Part shown: positions 17,451 through 27,540 of the stretch, one piece after another
Layout of the letters: every line of letters starts with the position of its first letter
How positions within the stretch are numbered: position 1 is the stretch's first letter
Assembly (NCBI GenBank): GCA_947462105.1
Contig: CANHNJ010000003.1
Location: 62,001-126,000 of the forward strand
Origin: Alphaproteobacteria bacterium
GTDB taxonomy: Bacteria > Pseudomonadota > Alphaproteobacteria > Micropepsales > Micropepsaceae
Length of the DNA: 64,000 nt
Direction of reading: 5' to 3'
Made by a program: the position numbers and the translations under genes
The notes under the pieces: model-generated
The model's input: only the letters and a program-made list of their open reading frames with translations
Database searches by the model: none
What the model was told of the DNA's origin: nothing

Positions 17451-18473
17451 ATGATTACGCTACAGATCGGCGATGTGACGATCCCCGGCCGGGTGCTGGC
17501 CGCACCCATGACCGGCGTCACCGACCTGCCCGCCCGCCGCATCGCGGTAGCGGAGGGCGCCCCCTATGTTGCCACTGAAATGGTGGCCTGTGATGCCTTT
17601 GCCCGGGGGCGGCCCGATGTGGTCCGTCGCGCGGCTGGCGAGGACCTGCCCCTGCGCGTGATCCAGCTGGTGGGCCGCGATCCACAATGGGTGGCGGCGG
17701 GCGCCAAGCTGGCCGAGCAGGCCGGCGCCGACATCATCGATCTCAATTTCGGCTGCCCCTGCAAGGAAGTGACAGGGGCACTGTCGGGCTCCGCCCTGAT
17801 GCGCGAGCCGGAACTGGCTGGCCGCATCATCGCTGCGGCGGTAGAGGCCACCTCGCGGCCCGTGACGCTGAAAATGCGGCTAGGCTGGGACGAAAACAGC
17901 CGCAATGCGCCGGAAATCGCAGCGCAGGCGCAAGCCCTGGGCGTGCAGGCCATCACCGTCCATGCGCGCACGCGCAACCAGTTCTACAAGGGCAATGCCG
18001 ACTGGCGCGCCGTGGCAGCGGTGCGCGCCGCCACCAGCCTGCCCCTGATCGTGAATGGCGACATCATCAACGCCGCCACGGCGCGCGAAGCGATGGCCCT
18101 TTCCGGCGCCGATGGCGTGATGATCGGGCGCGGTGCCTATGGCCGCCCCTGGGCGATGGCTGCGATCAACCGCAGCCTGAATGACCCCGAAGGCGGTATG
18201 GAATCAGAACCCGGCCTCACGCACCGGCTGGATGTAGCGCTTCAACATTTCAGTGACACGCTCAAATTCTACGGCGATGTGCTGGGCCTGAAAATATTCC
18301 GCAAGCACCTGGGCTGGTATGTCGAACAGGCATTTATGCCTGCCGATGCCGCCCAAAGACGGGCCGCGAAGGCCCGATTGTGTCAAATCGACAATGCGAC
18401 AACCGTCGAATCGTCACTCATCGCACTTTGGTCGGATTTGCCCCTTCCAATGTCCGCACCGGTGACTATTTAA
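17451..18473 (+). CDS. dusB: tRNA-dihydrouridine synthase DusB
   Basis: FMN enzyme that reduces uridine in the tRNA D-loop. TIM-barrel strands VLAAPMTGVTDLP, the catalytic-cysteine segment NFGCPCKEVTG, VTLKMRLGW, ITVHARTR and IVNGDI followed by GVMIGRGAYGRPW (phosphate binding) are all present. I prefer the ATG at 17451 (MITLQIGDV), which aligns with known DusB starts; an in-frame ATG at 17421 would add ten residues. It is divergent from the hopanoid operon. In many alphaproteobacteria this gene precedes ntrB/ntrC, but not here. Confidence 0.93.
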   Translation: MITLQIGDVTIPGRVLAAPMTGVTDLPARRIAVAEGAPYVATEMVACDAFARGRPDVVRRAAGEDLPLRVIQLVGRDPQWVAAGAKLAEQAGADIIDLNFGCPCKEVTGALSGSALMREPELAGRIIAAAVEATSRPVTLKMRLGWDENSRNAPEIAAQAQALGVQAITVHARTRNQFYKGNADWRAVAAVRAATSLPLIVNGDIINAATAREAMALSGADGVMIGRGAYGRPWAMAAINRSLNDPEGGMESEPGLTHRLDVALQHFSDTLKFYGDVLGLKIFRKHLGWYVEQAFMPADAAQRRAAKARLCQIDNATTVESSLIALWSDLPLPMSAPVTI

Positions 18474-18540
18474 GGGCTGCGAAAGAGCCGTATTTTGCTG
18501 ACATTGTCAGCTTCTTGAACGAACACCTTTGGGGGATTTC

Positions 18541-19626
18541 ATGCGCCGGTTCCTGATCGTTGGCACGCTGGGCGCCGCCCTGCTCGCAGGTTGCGGTGAA
18601 CAGGGCGGTCCGCCGCCGCAGATGCCGCCGGCTTCGGTCGGCGTGTTGACCATCGCCGAGCAGGCGGTGTCGCTGGCGAACGAACTGCCCGGGCGCACCA
18701 GTCCCTTCGCAATCTCCGAAGTGCGGCCGCAGATCTCCGGCATCGTCACGCGCCGCCTTTTCACCGAGGGCTCCAACGTCCGCGCCGGCCAGCCGCTCTA
18801 CCAGATTGATCCCGCGCCCTATCGCGCCGTACTGGACAGCGCCGAGGCAACCCTGGGCTCTTCGCGCGCCAAGGCCGAGCGCTATGCCACCCTGCTGAAG
18901 CAGAACGCCATCAGCGCCCAGGACAATGACGACGCCCAGGCGGCCTATAAGCTGGCCCAGGCGACGGTGCAGAGCGCCCGCATCAACATGAACTTCACCC
19001 GCATCGCCGCGCCGATCAGCGGCCGCATCGGCGCTTCGGCCGTGACGGAAGGCGCGCTGGTAACGGCGCAGCAGGCGCAGGCGCTGGCCACCATCTCCAC
19101 CCTCGATCCGATCTATGTCGATATCGACCAGTCGAGCAACGAGCTGATCGCACTGCAGCGCGCCGTGAGCCAGGGCGGCGTCGATTCCAAGAGCCCCGCG
19201 ACGGCGGCGGTGACGCTGAAGTTCGATGACGGCACCAGCTATTCCCATGAAGGCAAGCTGCAGTTCACCGATGTGACGGTCGATCCCTCCACCGGCGCGG
19301 TGCGCCTGCGCGCGATATTCCCCAACAAGGAAGGCCTGCTGCTGCCCGGGCTCTACGTCCGCGCCGTGGTCACGCAGGGCATCGACACGCGCGGCATCCT
19401 GATCCCGCAGAATGCGGTGGGCCGCGACACCAAGGGTGATCCCACCGTGATGGTGGTGGACGCCAAGAACCTTGCCCGCCTGCGCCCGATCAAGACCGGC
19501 CGTGCCGTGGGCAATCAGTGGCAGGTGACCGAAGGCCTGAAGGTCGGTGACAAGGTGATCGTGGAGGGCCTGGCCAAGGTACAGCCCGACATGCCCGTGG
19601 CGCCGCAGGAAATCGCGAAGAAGTAG
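18541..19626 (+). CDS. RND efflux periplasmic adaptor lipoprotein (AcrA/MexA family)
   Basis: Membrane fusion protein linking an RND pump to an outer-membrane channel. A lipoprotein signal with lipobox LLAGC (Cys about residue 18) starts the 361-residue protein; then the lipoyl halves (VRPQISGIVTRRLFTEGSNVRAG), the alpha-hairpin (LKQNAISAQD), the second lipoyl half (APISGRIG) and the beta-barrel region are visible. The ATG at 18541 is the signal-peptide start. The pump gene follows 11 bases downstream. No outer-membrane factor or TetR regulator is adjacent. Confidence 0.93.
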   Translation: MRRFLIVGTLGAALLAGCGEQGGPPPQMPPASVGVLTIAEQAVSLANELPGRTSPFAISEVRPQISGIVTRRLFTEGSNVRAGQPLYQIDPAPYRAVLDSAEATLGSSRAKAERYATLLKQNAISAQDNDDAQAAYKLAQATVQSARINMNFTRIAAPISGRIGASAVTEGALVTAQQAQALATISTLDPIYVDIDQSSNELIALQRAVSQGGVDSKSPATAAVTLKFDDGTSYSHEGKLQFTDVTVDPSTGAVRLRAIFPNKEGLLLPGLYVRAVVTQGIDTRGILIPQNAVGRDTKGDPTVMVVDAKNLARLRPIKTGRAVGNQWQVTEGLKVGDKVIVEGLAKVQPDMPVAPQEIAKK

Positions 19627-19637
19627 GGCGAAAACAC

Positions 19638-22600
19638 ATGGGTTTCTCCCGCTTCTTCATCGACCGCCCGGTCTTTGCCTGGGTCATCGCGATCGTCACC
19701 ATGCTGGCGGGCGGCATCGCCGCGCTGTCACTGCCGATCGAGCAATATCCCGACATCGCGCCGCCCGCGATCAGCATCAACGCCTTCTATCCCGGCGCCG
19801 ATGCCCAGTCGCTGCAGAACTCCGTCACCCAGGTGATCGAACAGCAGCTCAACGGCCTGGACAATTTGCTCTACTTCTCCGCCTCCTCCACAGCGGATGG
19901 CGCGGCGACCATCACCGCCACCTTCGCGGCGGGCACCGATCCCGACATCGCCCAGGTGCAGGTGCAGAACAAGGTGCAGTCGGCGGTGCCGCTGCTGCCG
20001 GCCGCCGTGCAACAGCTCGGCGTGCGCGTCCAGAAGGCCCAGTCCAACTTTCTGATCGTGGTCGCGGTCTATGACGACACGGGCCGCTACAACAATGTCG
20101 ACATTTCCGACTTCATCACCTCGCGCATGCAGGACCCGATCGGCCGCGCGTCCGGCGTCGGATCGACCCAGGTATTCGGCGGCCAGTACGCCATACGCAT
20201 CTGGCTCGACCCCTACAAGCTGAAGAATTTCGGCCTGCAGCCATCGGACGTCACGGCGGCGGTGCAGACCCAGAACGTGCAGGTCTCGGCCGGCCAGATC
20301 GGCGCCCAGCCGACGGTGAAGGACCAGGCGATCAACGCCACCGTCACCGCCCAGTCGCGCCTGCAAACACCGCAGCAGTTCCGCGACATCATCCTCAAGA
20401 CCTCCACCAGCGGCGCCGTCGTCAAGCTGGGCGATGTCGCCCGCATCGAGCTGGGCGCGGAAAGCTATGACCTGACCAGCCTGTTCAACGGCATGCCCGC
20501 CGCCGGTGTGGCGGTGATGCTGGCGCCAGGCGCCAACGCGCTGACCACTGTCGCCGCCGTCAAGGAGCGCGCCGAAGCCCTGCGCACCGCACTGCCGCCG
20601 GGCATGAAGATGAGCTATCCGGTGGACAACACCGACTTCATCCGCCTGTCGATCGAAGACGTCATCAAGACGCTGATCGAGGCGATCATCCTGGTCGTGC
20701 TGGTGATGTTCCTGTTCCTGCAGAACTGGCGTGCCACGCTGATTCCCGCCGTGGCGGTGCCGGTGGTGCTGCTGGGTACCTTCGGCATCCTGGCCATGTT
20801 CGGCTACACCATCAATACGCTGACCCTGTTCGCGCTGGTGCTGGTGATCGGCCTGCTGGTCGATGACGCCATCGTCGTGGTCGAGAATGTCGAGCGCATC
20901 ATGCACGAGGAGCATCTTCCGCCCCGCGAGGCCACCCTCAAGAGCATGGAAGAAATCACCGGCGCCCTGATCGGCATCGGCCTGGTGCTGACGGCGGTGT
21001 TCCTGCCCATGGCCTTCTTCGGCGGCTCCACGGGCGTGATCTACCGCCAATTCTCCGTCACCATCGTCGCGGCCATGGTGCTGTCCATCCTGGTGGCGCT
21101 GATCCTGTCGCCGGCCCTGTGCGCCACGCTGCTCAAGCCCGTCGAGGAAGAGCAGAAGGCGATGGCCAAGCGCTGGTTCGGCTGGTTCAACAACGGCTTT
21201 GACAGTTTCCGCAACTGGTATGGCCGCTGGCTGGCACGCTTCCTCAAGCACGCCTGGATCACAATGGCGGGGTTCGCCGCCATCGTGGCGGTGATGGCGC
21301 TGCTGTTCGTGCGCCTGCCCACCGGCTTCCTGCCCGACGAGGACCAGGGCTTCATCTTCAACCTGATCACCCTGCCCGCCGGCACCACCCAGCCCAAGAC
21401 GCTGGAAGTGGCGCAGCAGGTGGCCAAGCACTACCTCGGCCAGGAAAAGGACAGTGTCGACTTCGTGTTCGCCGTGGCTGGCTTCTCCTATGCCGGCTCG
21501 GGCCAGAACACCGGCATGGCCTTCACCCGCCTGAAGGATTGGAGCGAACGCAAGGGCGCGCAGACCCGCGCCCCCGCCATCGCCCAGCGCGCCAACATGA
21601 ACTTCTTCTTCAACATCCGCGACGCCCAGGTCTATGCCCTGGTGCCGCCGTCGGTGCAGGCGCTGGGCAACGCCACCGGCTTCGACATCCAGATGCAGGA
21701 TCGCGGCAATGTCGGCCATGCCGGCCTGATCGCGGCCCGCAACCAGCTCCTGGGCCTTGCGGCGCAGGACCCCATGCTGGCTGGCGTGCGCCCCAACAGC
21801 CTGGACGATACGCCCCAGCTGCATATCGATATTGACCAGGCCAAGGCCGGTACGCTGGGCGTGCGCCTGGCGGACATCAACCAGACCCTCAGCGCCGCCT
21901 GGGGCTCGAACTACATCAACGACTTTGTCGATCGTGGCCGCGTCAAGCGCGTCTACATGCAGGGCGATGCGCCCTATCGCATGACGCCGCAGGACCTGGA
22001 CCGCTGGCATGTGCGCGCCACCAATGGCGCGATGGTGCCGTTCTCGTCCTTCGCCACGGCGCGCTGGACGATCGGACCGGCGGCGCTCAACCGCTACAAC
22101 GGCCTGCCCTCGATCCAGATCCAGGGCGCGGGCGCGCCCGGCGTCAGCTCGGGCACTGCGCTGAAGGAGCTCGACAAGCTGTTCCAGCAACTGCCCAAGG
22201 AAGTGGGCTACGAACTGACCGGCCTCTCCTTCGAGGAGCAGGCGGCCGGTTCGCAGGCACCGCTGCTCTATGGCCTCTCCATCCTGGTCATCTATCTCTG
22301 CCTCGCCGCCCTGTATGAAAGCTGGGCAATACCGATGTCGGTAATGCTGGTGATCCCGCTGGGCGTGATCGGCGCCCTGCTCGCCACCTACGCGCGCGGC
22401 CTGTTCAACGACATCTACTTCCAGGTCGGCCTACTCACCACCATCGGACTGTCGGCCAAGAACGCCATCCTGATCGTGGAGTTCGCGGTGGATGCCGAAA
22501 AGCGCGGCGCCACGGCCTGGGACGCGGCGATGGAAGCGGCGCGCCTGCGCCTGCGCCCCATCCTGATGACCTCGATCGCCTTCATCGCGGGCGTCATGCC

Positions 22601-22751
22601 GCTGGCGCTGGCGAACGGCGCGGGTGCCGGCAGCCAGAACGCCATCGGCACCGGCGTGACGGGCGGCATGATTTCCGCCACCATCCTCGCCATCTTCTTC
22701 GTGCCGGTGTTCTTCCTGCTGGTAAACACCAAGCTGCAGAAGCACAAGTAA
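19638..22751 (+). CDS. RND multidrug efflux transporter, HAE1 family (AcrB/MexB-like)
   Basis: Inner-membrane proton-driven exporter, 1037 residues with the usual 12 membrane helices and two large periplasmic loops. Typical blocks: FFIDRPVFAWVIAI at the start, GLLVDDAIVVVENVERIM in helix 4 with the proton-relay Asp pair, GFLPDEDQG, and AKNAILIVEFA near helix 10. Partner of the adaptor just upstream. Substrate cannot be told from sequence. Confidence 0.95.
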   Translation: MGFSRFFIDRPVFAWVIAIVTMLAGGIAALSLPIEQYPDIAPPAISINAFYPGADAQSLQNSVTQVIEQQLNGLDNLLYFSASSTADGAATITATFAAGTDPDIAQVQVQNKVQSAVPLLPAAVQQLGVRVQKAQSNFLIVVAVYDDTGRYNNVDISDFITSRMQDPIGRASGVGSTQVFGGQYAIRIWLDPYKLKNFGLQPSDVTAAVQTQNVQVSAGQIGAQPTVKDQAINATVTAQSRLQTPQQFRDIILKTSTSGAVVKLGDVARIELGAESYDLTSLFNGMPAAGVAVMLAPGANALTTVAAVKERAEALRTALPPGMKMSYPVDNTDFIRLSIEDVIKTLIEAIILVVLVMFLFLQNWRATLIPAVAVPVVLLGTFGILAMFGYTINTLTLFALVLVIGLLVDDAIVVVENVERIMHEEHLPPREATLKSMEEITGALIGIGLVLTAVFLPMAFFGGSTGVIYRQFSVTIVAAMVLSILVALILSPALCATLLKPVEEEQKAMAKRWFGWFNNGFDSFRNWYGRWLARFLKHAWITMAGFAAIVAVMALLFVRLPTGFLPDEDQGFIFNLITLPAGTTQPKTLEVAQQVAKHYLGQEKDSVDFVFAVAGFSYAGSGQNTGMAFTRLKDWSERKGAQTRAPAIAQRANMNFFFNIRDAQVYALVPPSVQALGNATGFDIQMQDRGNVGHAGLIAARNQLLGLAAQDPMLAGVRPNSLDDTPQLHIDIDQAKAGTLGVRLADINQTLSAAWGSNYINDFVDRGRVKRVYMQGDAPYRMTPQDLDRWHVRATNGAMVPFSSFATARWTIGPAALNRYNGLPSIQIQGAGAPGVSSGTALKELDKLFQQLPKEVGYELTGLSFEEQAAGSQAPLLYGLSILVIYLCLAALYESWAIPMSVMLVIPLGVIGALLATYARGLFNDIYFQVGLLTTIGLSAKNAILIVEFAVDAEKRGATAWDAAMEAARLRLRPILMTSIAFIAGVMPLALANGAGAGSQNAIGTGVTGGMISATILAIFFVPVFFLLVNTKLQKHK

Positions 22752-22766
22752 ACGCGATACAAGCGC

Positions 22767-22806
22767 AAAAAGGCCCGACTCCCGAAAGGAAGGCGGGCCT
22801 TTTCTT
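22767..22806. terminator. Bidirectional rho-independent terminator
   Basis: Stem AGGCCCG (22771-22777) pairs with CGGGCCT (22794-22800), extended by an A-run on the left and TTTTCTTT on the right. It sits between the RND pump and the convergent ppc gene and can serve both. Confidence 0.85.
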
Positions 22807-22817
22807 TGGCGTGACGG

Positions 22818-25478
22818 TCAGCCCGAATTGCGCAAGCCGGCCGAGACGCCGTTGATCGACATGTGAATGCCGCGATGGATTTCCTCGCTCTCGTCGCCTG
22901 CACGGCGGCGGCGCAGCAGGTTGATCTGCAAATGGCCAAGGGCATTGACGTAAGGCAGGCGCCGGTTGATCGATTCCGCCAGACTGGGATTCTTTTCCAG
23001 CACCTGCTTCTGCCCGCTGATCGCCAGCACCGCCGCATGGGTCGCATTCCATTCCGCCTCGATGCGGCCGAAAACGCTATCGGCCAGGGCGCGATCTTCC
23101 ACCAGACCGGCATACTGCTTCGCCAGGGCCATGCTCGACTTGGCCAGCACCATTTCCATGTTGGCGATGGTGGTGCGGAAGAAGGGCGACACTTCGTAGA
23201 TAGCCCGCAGCTTGTCGAGCCCGACCTGGTGCGCCGCTGTGCCAAAGCCGAACCAGCCCGGCAGCATCACGCGGGCCTGCGACCAGGAGAACACCCAGGG
23301 AATGGCCCGCAGGTCCTCGATGGCGCCCGACTTGCTGCGCGAGGCAGGGCGGCTGCCGATCTTGAGATCGGCGATTTCTGGCAGCGGCGTGGACTGGCGG
23401 AAATAGACTTCGAAGCCCGGCGTCTCATAGACCAGGCCGCGATAATGCTTGAAGGCCGCCAGGCTCAGCGCTGCAAGATCAGCGGCGCCCTGCGTGTCGG
23501 CGGCATCGCCACCCGGCTCGAGTTCGGCCAGCAGGTTGGCGACCACGATGGTTTCCAGGCTGGCGCGGCCCATATCGGGGTCGCCATACTTGCTCGACAC
23601 CACTTCGCCCTGTTCGGTGATGCGCAGGCCCAGCGCCGAGGCGCCCTGCGGCAGCGCGCGGACCGCGTCATAGCTGGAACCGCCGCCGCGGCCCACCGCG
23701 CCGCCACGGCCATGGAAAAAGCGCATGCGAATGCCCGCCTCCTGCCCCAACGCCACCAGCCGGGCGATGCCCATGCGGATTTCCCAGTTGGAGGTGACAT
23801 AACCGCCATCCTTGTTGCTGTCGGAATAGCCAATCATCACTTCTTGCAGATTGTCTTGTGCGCCCAGCATGGCGCGTACCAGCGGATGGGCGAAATATTT
23901 CCGCATTACCGTCTCGCTCTCGCGCAGGTCGGTCACGGTTTCGAACAGCGGCACGATGCGCAGGGACGCCCTGGGCGGATTGCCCGGCACAAGCAGCCCG
24001 GCCTCCTTCATCAGGATAGCGGTTTCCAGCATGTCAGAAACACTGGCCGCCTTGGAGATGACGTAGTTGGCCACTGCGCCATCGCCGAAGCGGCGCTTCA
24101 GCAAGGCGGCACGATCGGCGATCTCCAGCTCGCGCAGGGTTTCGGCGGTGTATTCGGCATACGGCGAACGCAGCGGGCGCGGGCTGGCAAGCTCGGTCAG
24201 CAGCACATTTACCCGCGCCTCTTCATCCAGGTCGAGATAGTTGGACACCACCTTGGCGGCCGCCAGCAGCTCGGCCACGGCGCGCTCATGCACGTCCGAA
24301 TTCTGACGCACATCCATCGCCGCCAGATGGAAGCCAAACGCGCCCACCGCCTCGCGCAATTCTGTCAGGCGGCCTTCCGCCAGGTCGGCATCGCCATTCT
24401 CGCGCAGCGACTGGATGATCACGTCGAGGTCGGCAATGAAGGCTTCCGGCGTTTCATAGGCGGTCGCAACGAAGCGCGCCGGATTCTTGGGGCCGTCACC
24501 CAGCAGCGCGACACGGGTCGCAGCCATGCGGGCATAGCAGGTGATCAGGGCGCGGCGGTAGGGTTCGTCCGCTTGCTGCGCCGAGGTATGTTCCAGCGGC
24601 GCGCGCAGAGCCTTCAGCGCATCACTGGTGGAGACGAGGTCGTCGGAAACCGCCAGCTCCACACCCAGGCCGTGGATTTCCGTCAGATAATGGGTCAGCA
24701 CCGCTTCGGACTGGTTGCGCACCGCATAGTCCAGCGTTTCCGCCGAGACGAAGGGATTGCCGTCGCGGTCGCCGCCCACCCAGGAACCGGGACGCAGGAA
24801 AGCCGCCGGCGTCTGCAGACCGAACAGCCGGGCCACCTTGCGCTGCACGATGGGGACCTGGCCGATGAAGGTGCTGCGGAAGACCGACAGCGCATTCTTG
24901 ATCTCGTCGGTGACATGGATGCGGATGGAACGCAGCATGCGCGTCTGCCACAGGATGCGAATCTCGCGCTTCAGGCGCGCATCCACCTCTGCCTCGCACC
25001 AGGGCTGGCGCGCCTGCAACAGCGATGAGATGGCAGCATCGCGATCCAGGATGGATTTGCGCCGCACCTCGGTGGGATGGGCAGTGAGCACGGGCGCCAG
25101 CAGCGCCTCGCGCAGGAAGGCACGCGCCTTTGCGGCATCCACGCGTCCTGCCACTTCCTCCACCTGCACCGAACGCGCCTGTCGCGCTTCGGCGCGCAGG
25201 ACATGATCGTCGGCGATATTGGCAAGCTGGGAGAAGATCGTGAAGGCCCGGATCAGCAGCAGCAGGTCATCCTCGGGCACCTCCGCGATGCGCCCGCCCA
25301 AGGCCGTAAGGCTGGCGCCGCTGCGATAGTCGCCGATGGACTGGCGCCGCACATCCTCGATCAAGCCCAGGGTGGCGGCCCCATGCTGCTCGCTGATCAC
25401 TTCGCCCAGAAGGCGGCCCAGCAGACGGATGTCGGGAGGGCTCTTGAGCCCGGCGGTGGCGGCAGAAGGAGCGTTCAT
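22818..25478 (-). CDS. ppc: Phosphoenolpyruvate carboxylase
   Basis: Anaplerotic carboxylation of PEP to oxaloacetate. 886 residues. The first active-site block VLTAHPTEVRRKS carries the catalytic His; FHGRGGAVGRGGG is the second; the C-terminus INGVSAGLRNSG matches the conserved end that binds feedback inhibitors. Start MNAPSAAT at 25478. Convergent with the RND pump genes. Confidence 0.97.
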   Translation of the reverse strand: MNAPSAATAGLKSPPDIRLLGRLLGEVISEQHGAATLGLIEDVRRQSIGDYRSGASLTALGGRIAEVPEDDLLLLIRAFTIFSQLANIADDHVLRAEARQARSVQVEEVAGRVDAAKARAFLREALLAPVLTAHPTEVRRKSILDRDAAISSLLQARQPWCEAEVDARLKREIRILWQTRMLRSIRIHVTDEIKNALSVFRSTFIGQVPIVQRKVARLFGLQTPAAFLRPGSWVGGDRDGNPFVSAETLDYAVRNQSEAVLTHYLTEIHGLGVELAVSDDLVSTSDALKALRAPLEHTSAQQADEPYRRALITCYARMAATRVALLGDGPKNPARFVATAYETPEAFIADLDVIIQSLRENGDADLAEGRLTELREAVGAFGFHLAAMDVRQNSDVHERAVAELLAAAKVVSNYLDLDEEARVNVLLTELASPRPLRSPYAEYTAETLRELEIADRAALLKRRFGDGAVANYVISKAASVSDMLETAILMKEAGLLVPGNPPRASLRIVPLFETVTDLRESETVMRKYFAHPLVRAMLGAQDNLQEVMIGYSDSNKDGGYVTSNWEIRMGIARLVALGQEAGIRMRFFHGRGGAVGRGGGSSYDAVRALPQGASALGLRITEQGEVVSSKYGDPDMGRASLETIVVANLLAELEPGGDAADTQGAADLAALSLAAFKHYRGLVYETPGFEVYFRQSTPLPEIADLKIGSRPASRSKSGAIEDLRAIPWVFSWSQARVMLPGWFGFGTAAHQVGLDKLRAIYEVSPFFRTTIANMEMVLAKSSMALAKQYAGLVEDRALADSVFGRIEAEWNATHAAVLAISGQKQVLEKNPSLAESINRRLPYVNALGHLQINLLRRRRAGDESEEIHRGIHMSINGVSAGLRNSG

Positions 25479-25593
25479 GGGTAGATTATTGCACCTGCGA
25501 AATCACCTGTCACCGGGGCACTGGGGCTGTCCGGAGCCAGGCCGCTGGGCTTAAGCTGCCGGCAACAACACAGACAATATGGGGAGAGACGAC

Positions 25594-26715
25594 ATGAAGA
25601 AGAGCTGGTTGATCCTGGCCGGACTGGCGCTGGCCGCCACACCCGCCATGGCACAGAACAAGCCACGCATTTTGAGCGTCGATCATCATACCAGCGTCGT
25701 CTCGGCCGCACCCGCAGCGCTGGGGCGAACCATGCAGCTATATCTGCGCGAGCGCATCCGTGCCGGCGCCAAGCCCGATCCCGCCAAGCTGGTGCTGTTC
25801 GTGCATGGCGCGGGTACCCCCGCCGAAGTCAGCTTTGACGTGCCATATTCCACCTATAGCTGGATGGCCTACCTAGCCGAGGCCGGCTACGACGTTTTCT
25901 CGGTGGACATGGAAGGCTATGGCCGTTCGCAACGTCCCGCCGCCTTCGCCGACAGGTGCAATCTTTCGGACGCACAGCGCGAACAACACAAGGCGCCCGC
26001 CGATTGCAAGCGCAGCCATGAAGGCGGCTCCACCTCGCTGGTCTCCGACTGGAACGACATCACCGCAGCGGTGAACTACATCACCCGCCTGCGCGGCGGC
26101 ACGAAGGTTTCGCTGGTGGGCTGGTCGCAGGGCGGCCCGCGCACCGGCGGCTGGGCCGCGCTCAATCCGCAACGCGTCAACCGGCTGGTGGTGCTGGCGC
26201 CTGCCTATAACCGTGCCGCCGGTCAGTTGCCCGCAGCAGGCGCGGGTCGCGGCGCGGCGCCGAACATCGCCGCCTTCAACACCCAGAGCGAGGAAGAGTT
26301 CACCGCCAACTGGGACCGGCAGGCACCCTGCACTGGCCAGTATGAACCGGCGGCGAAGCAATCGGTGTGGCGCGAGATGCTGGCCTCCGATCCGGTCGGT
26401 GCGAAATGGACGCCCGCAGGTCGCCGCGCGCCTGTCACCGCTGCCAGCGCCAGCTGGACCACCGACTTGGTGCGCAACATGAAAATTCCCACCCTGATGG
26501 CGGTGGGCGTGCATGACGGCCAGGTCAACCCGCAGAATGTGCGCAACCTGTACGAGGATATCGGTGGCGATAAGGCCTTTGTGGAGCTGGCCTGCTCATC
26601 CCACAACGCCATGTGGGAAAAGAACCACCTGCTGCTCTTCGCGGCCTCGCGCGAGTGGCTCGACAAGGGAACCGTCAACGGTCAGAAAAACGTCATGCTG
26701 AAAATGGGAGAGTAA
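25594..26715 (+). CDS. Secreted alpha/beta hydrolase
   Basis: 373 residues, signal peptide MKKSWLILAGLALAATPAMA with likely cleavage after AMA. The alpha/beta-hydrolase core shows LVLFVHGAG (oxyanion hole), FSVDMEGYGRSQ, and the nucleophile elbow VGWSQGG (Ser about residue 183). A later SSHNAMWEK supplies a candidate catalytic His and a stretch TLMAVGVHDGQVN a candidate acid. A GGGGAGAG ribosome-binding site precedes the ATG at 25594. Substrate unknown. Confidence 0.85.
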   Translation: MKKSWLILAGLALAATPAMAQNKPRILSVDHHTSVVSAAPAALGRTMQLYLRERIRAGAKPDPAKLVLFVHGAGTPAEVSFDVPYSTYSWMAYLAEAGYDVFSVDMEGYGRSQRPAAFADRCNLSDAQREQHKAPADCKRSHEGGSTSLVSDWNDITAAVNYITRLRGGTKVSLVGWSQGGPRTGGWAALNPQRVNRLVVLAPAYNRAAGQLPAAGAGRGAAPNIAAFNTQSEEEFTANWDRQAPCTGQYEPAAKQSVWREMLASDPVGAKWTPAGRRAPVTAASASWTTDLVRNMKIPTLMAVGVHDGQVNPQNVRNLYEDIGGDKAFVELACSSHNAMWEKNHLLLFAASREWLDKGTVNGQKNVMLKMGE

Positions 26716-26749
26716 GCGTTATAGCTTTCACACCTTGCCCGGAGTTCCC

Positions 26750-27508
26750 ATGACCAGAAATTTCTTCTGGTACGACGTCATGACCACCGACACGGCGGCA
26801 GCGACGAAATTCTATGTCGATGTGGTGGGCTGGGTGCCACAGCAGACGGGCACGCCTGGCTACACCGCTCTTTCCCTTGATGGTGTCGGCGTGGCGGGCC
26901 TGATGGCGGTGCCGGAAGACGCCGCCGCGATGGGCGCGCGGCCCGCCTGGATGGGCTACATCCATGTCGCCGATGTTCCCGCCATGATGGAAGCCATTCG
27001 CGCAGCGGGCGGCAAGATCTGGAAGGGGCCGGTGACGATCGAAGGTGTCATCACGTTCGCGGTCGTGTCCGACCCGCAAGGCGCGGGCTTCCTGATCGCC
27101 ACGCCCCTGATCAAGGACGCGCCGCCGCGCCCCGCGCCCAAATCGCCCGGCACCATCGGCTGGCATGAACTCTACGCCACCGACTGGAACGCCGTATGGC
27201 CCTTCTATGAGAAGCTGTTCGGCTGGACCAAGACCACCGCCGTGAACATGGGGCCGATGGGCACCTAACAGCTTTTCTCGGCAGGCGACGGCGATATCGG
27301 CGGCATGATGAACCGCCCGGCGCAGGCGCCGATGGCCTATTGGAACTACTATATCGTCGTGCCTTCGGTCGAAGCGGCGGACAGGAAGATCGCGGCCGGC
27401 GGTGGCCAGATCGTGGTTCCGCCCATGCAGGTGCCGAGCGGCGGCTGGGTCCTGCAGGCGATGGACCCGCAAGGTGCTGTTTTTGCTCTGACTTCTGCAC
27501 AGAAATAG
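26750..27508 (+). pseudogene. Two-domain VOC (glyoxalase-like) protein interrupted by one stop codon
   Basis: Two tandem vicinal-oxygen-chelate modules, each starting with a W/Y-rich strand (FFWYDVMTTD and GWHELYATDWN). A TAA at 27266-27268 falls inside the second module: the reading frame ...MGPMGT*QLFSAGDGD continues without any shift to a proper family end (PSGGWVLQAMDPQGAVFAL) and a stop at 27508. A Tyr is the expected residue at the stop, so one base change (TAC or TAT to TAA) explains it. Start ATG at 26750 has CGGAG upstream. Either a recent nonsense mutation or a base-calling error. Confidence 0.82.
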
Positions 27509-27540
27509 CGCCGTCACGGCTTTTCGGCTAGAAGCGGGCG

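Noticed and set aside
19728-22190. 820-codon open frame on the minus strand
   Set aside because: Antisense shadow of the RND pump gene; composition is His/Arg/Gln-rich and no family pattern is visible.
18541-22751. RND genes as a hopanoid transporter (HpnN)
   Set aside because: The pump is of the HAE1 AcrB type with an AcrA partner, while HpnN belongs to the MMPL-like group. Position near the hpn operon is not enough.
22863-25028. 721-codon open frame on the + strand
   Set aside because: Antisense shadow of ppc, which has every catalytic block.
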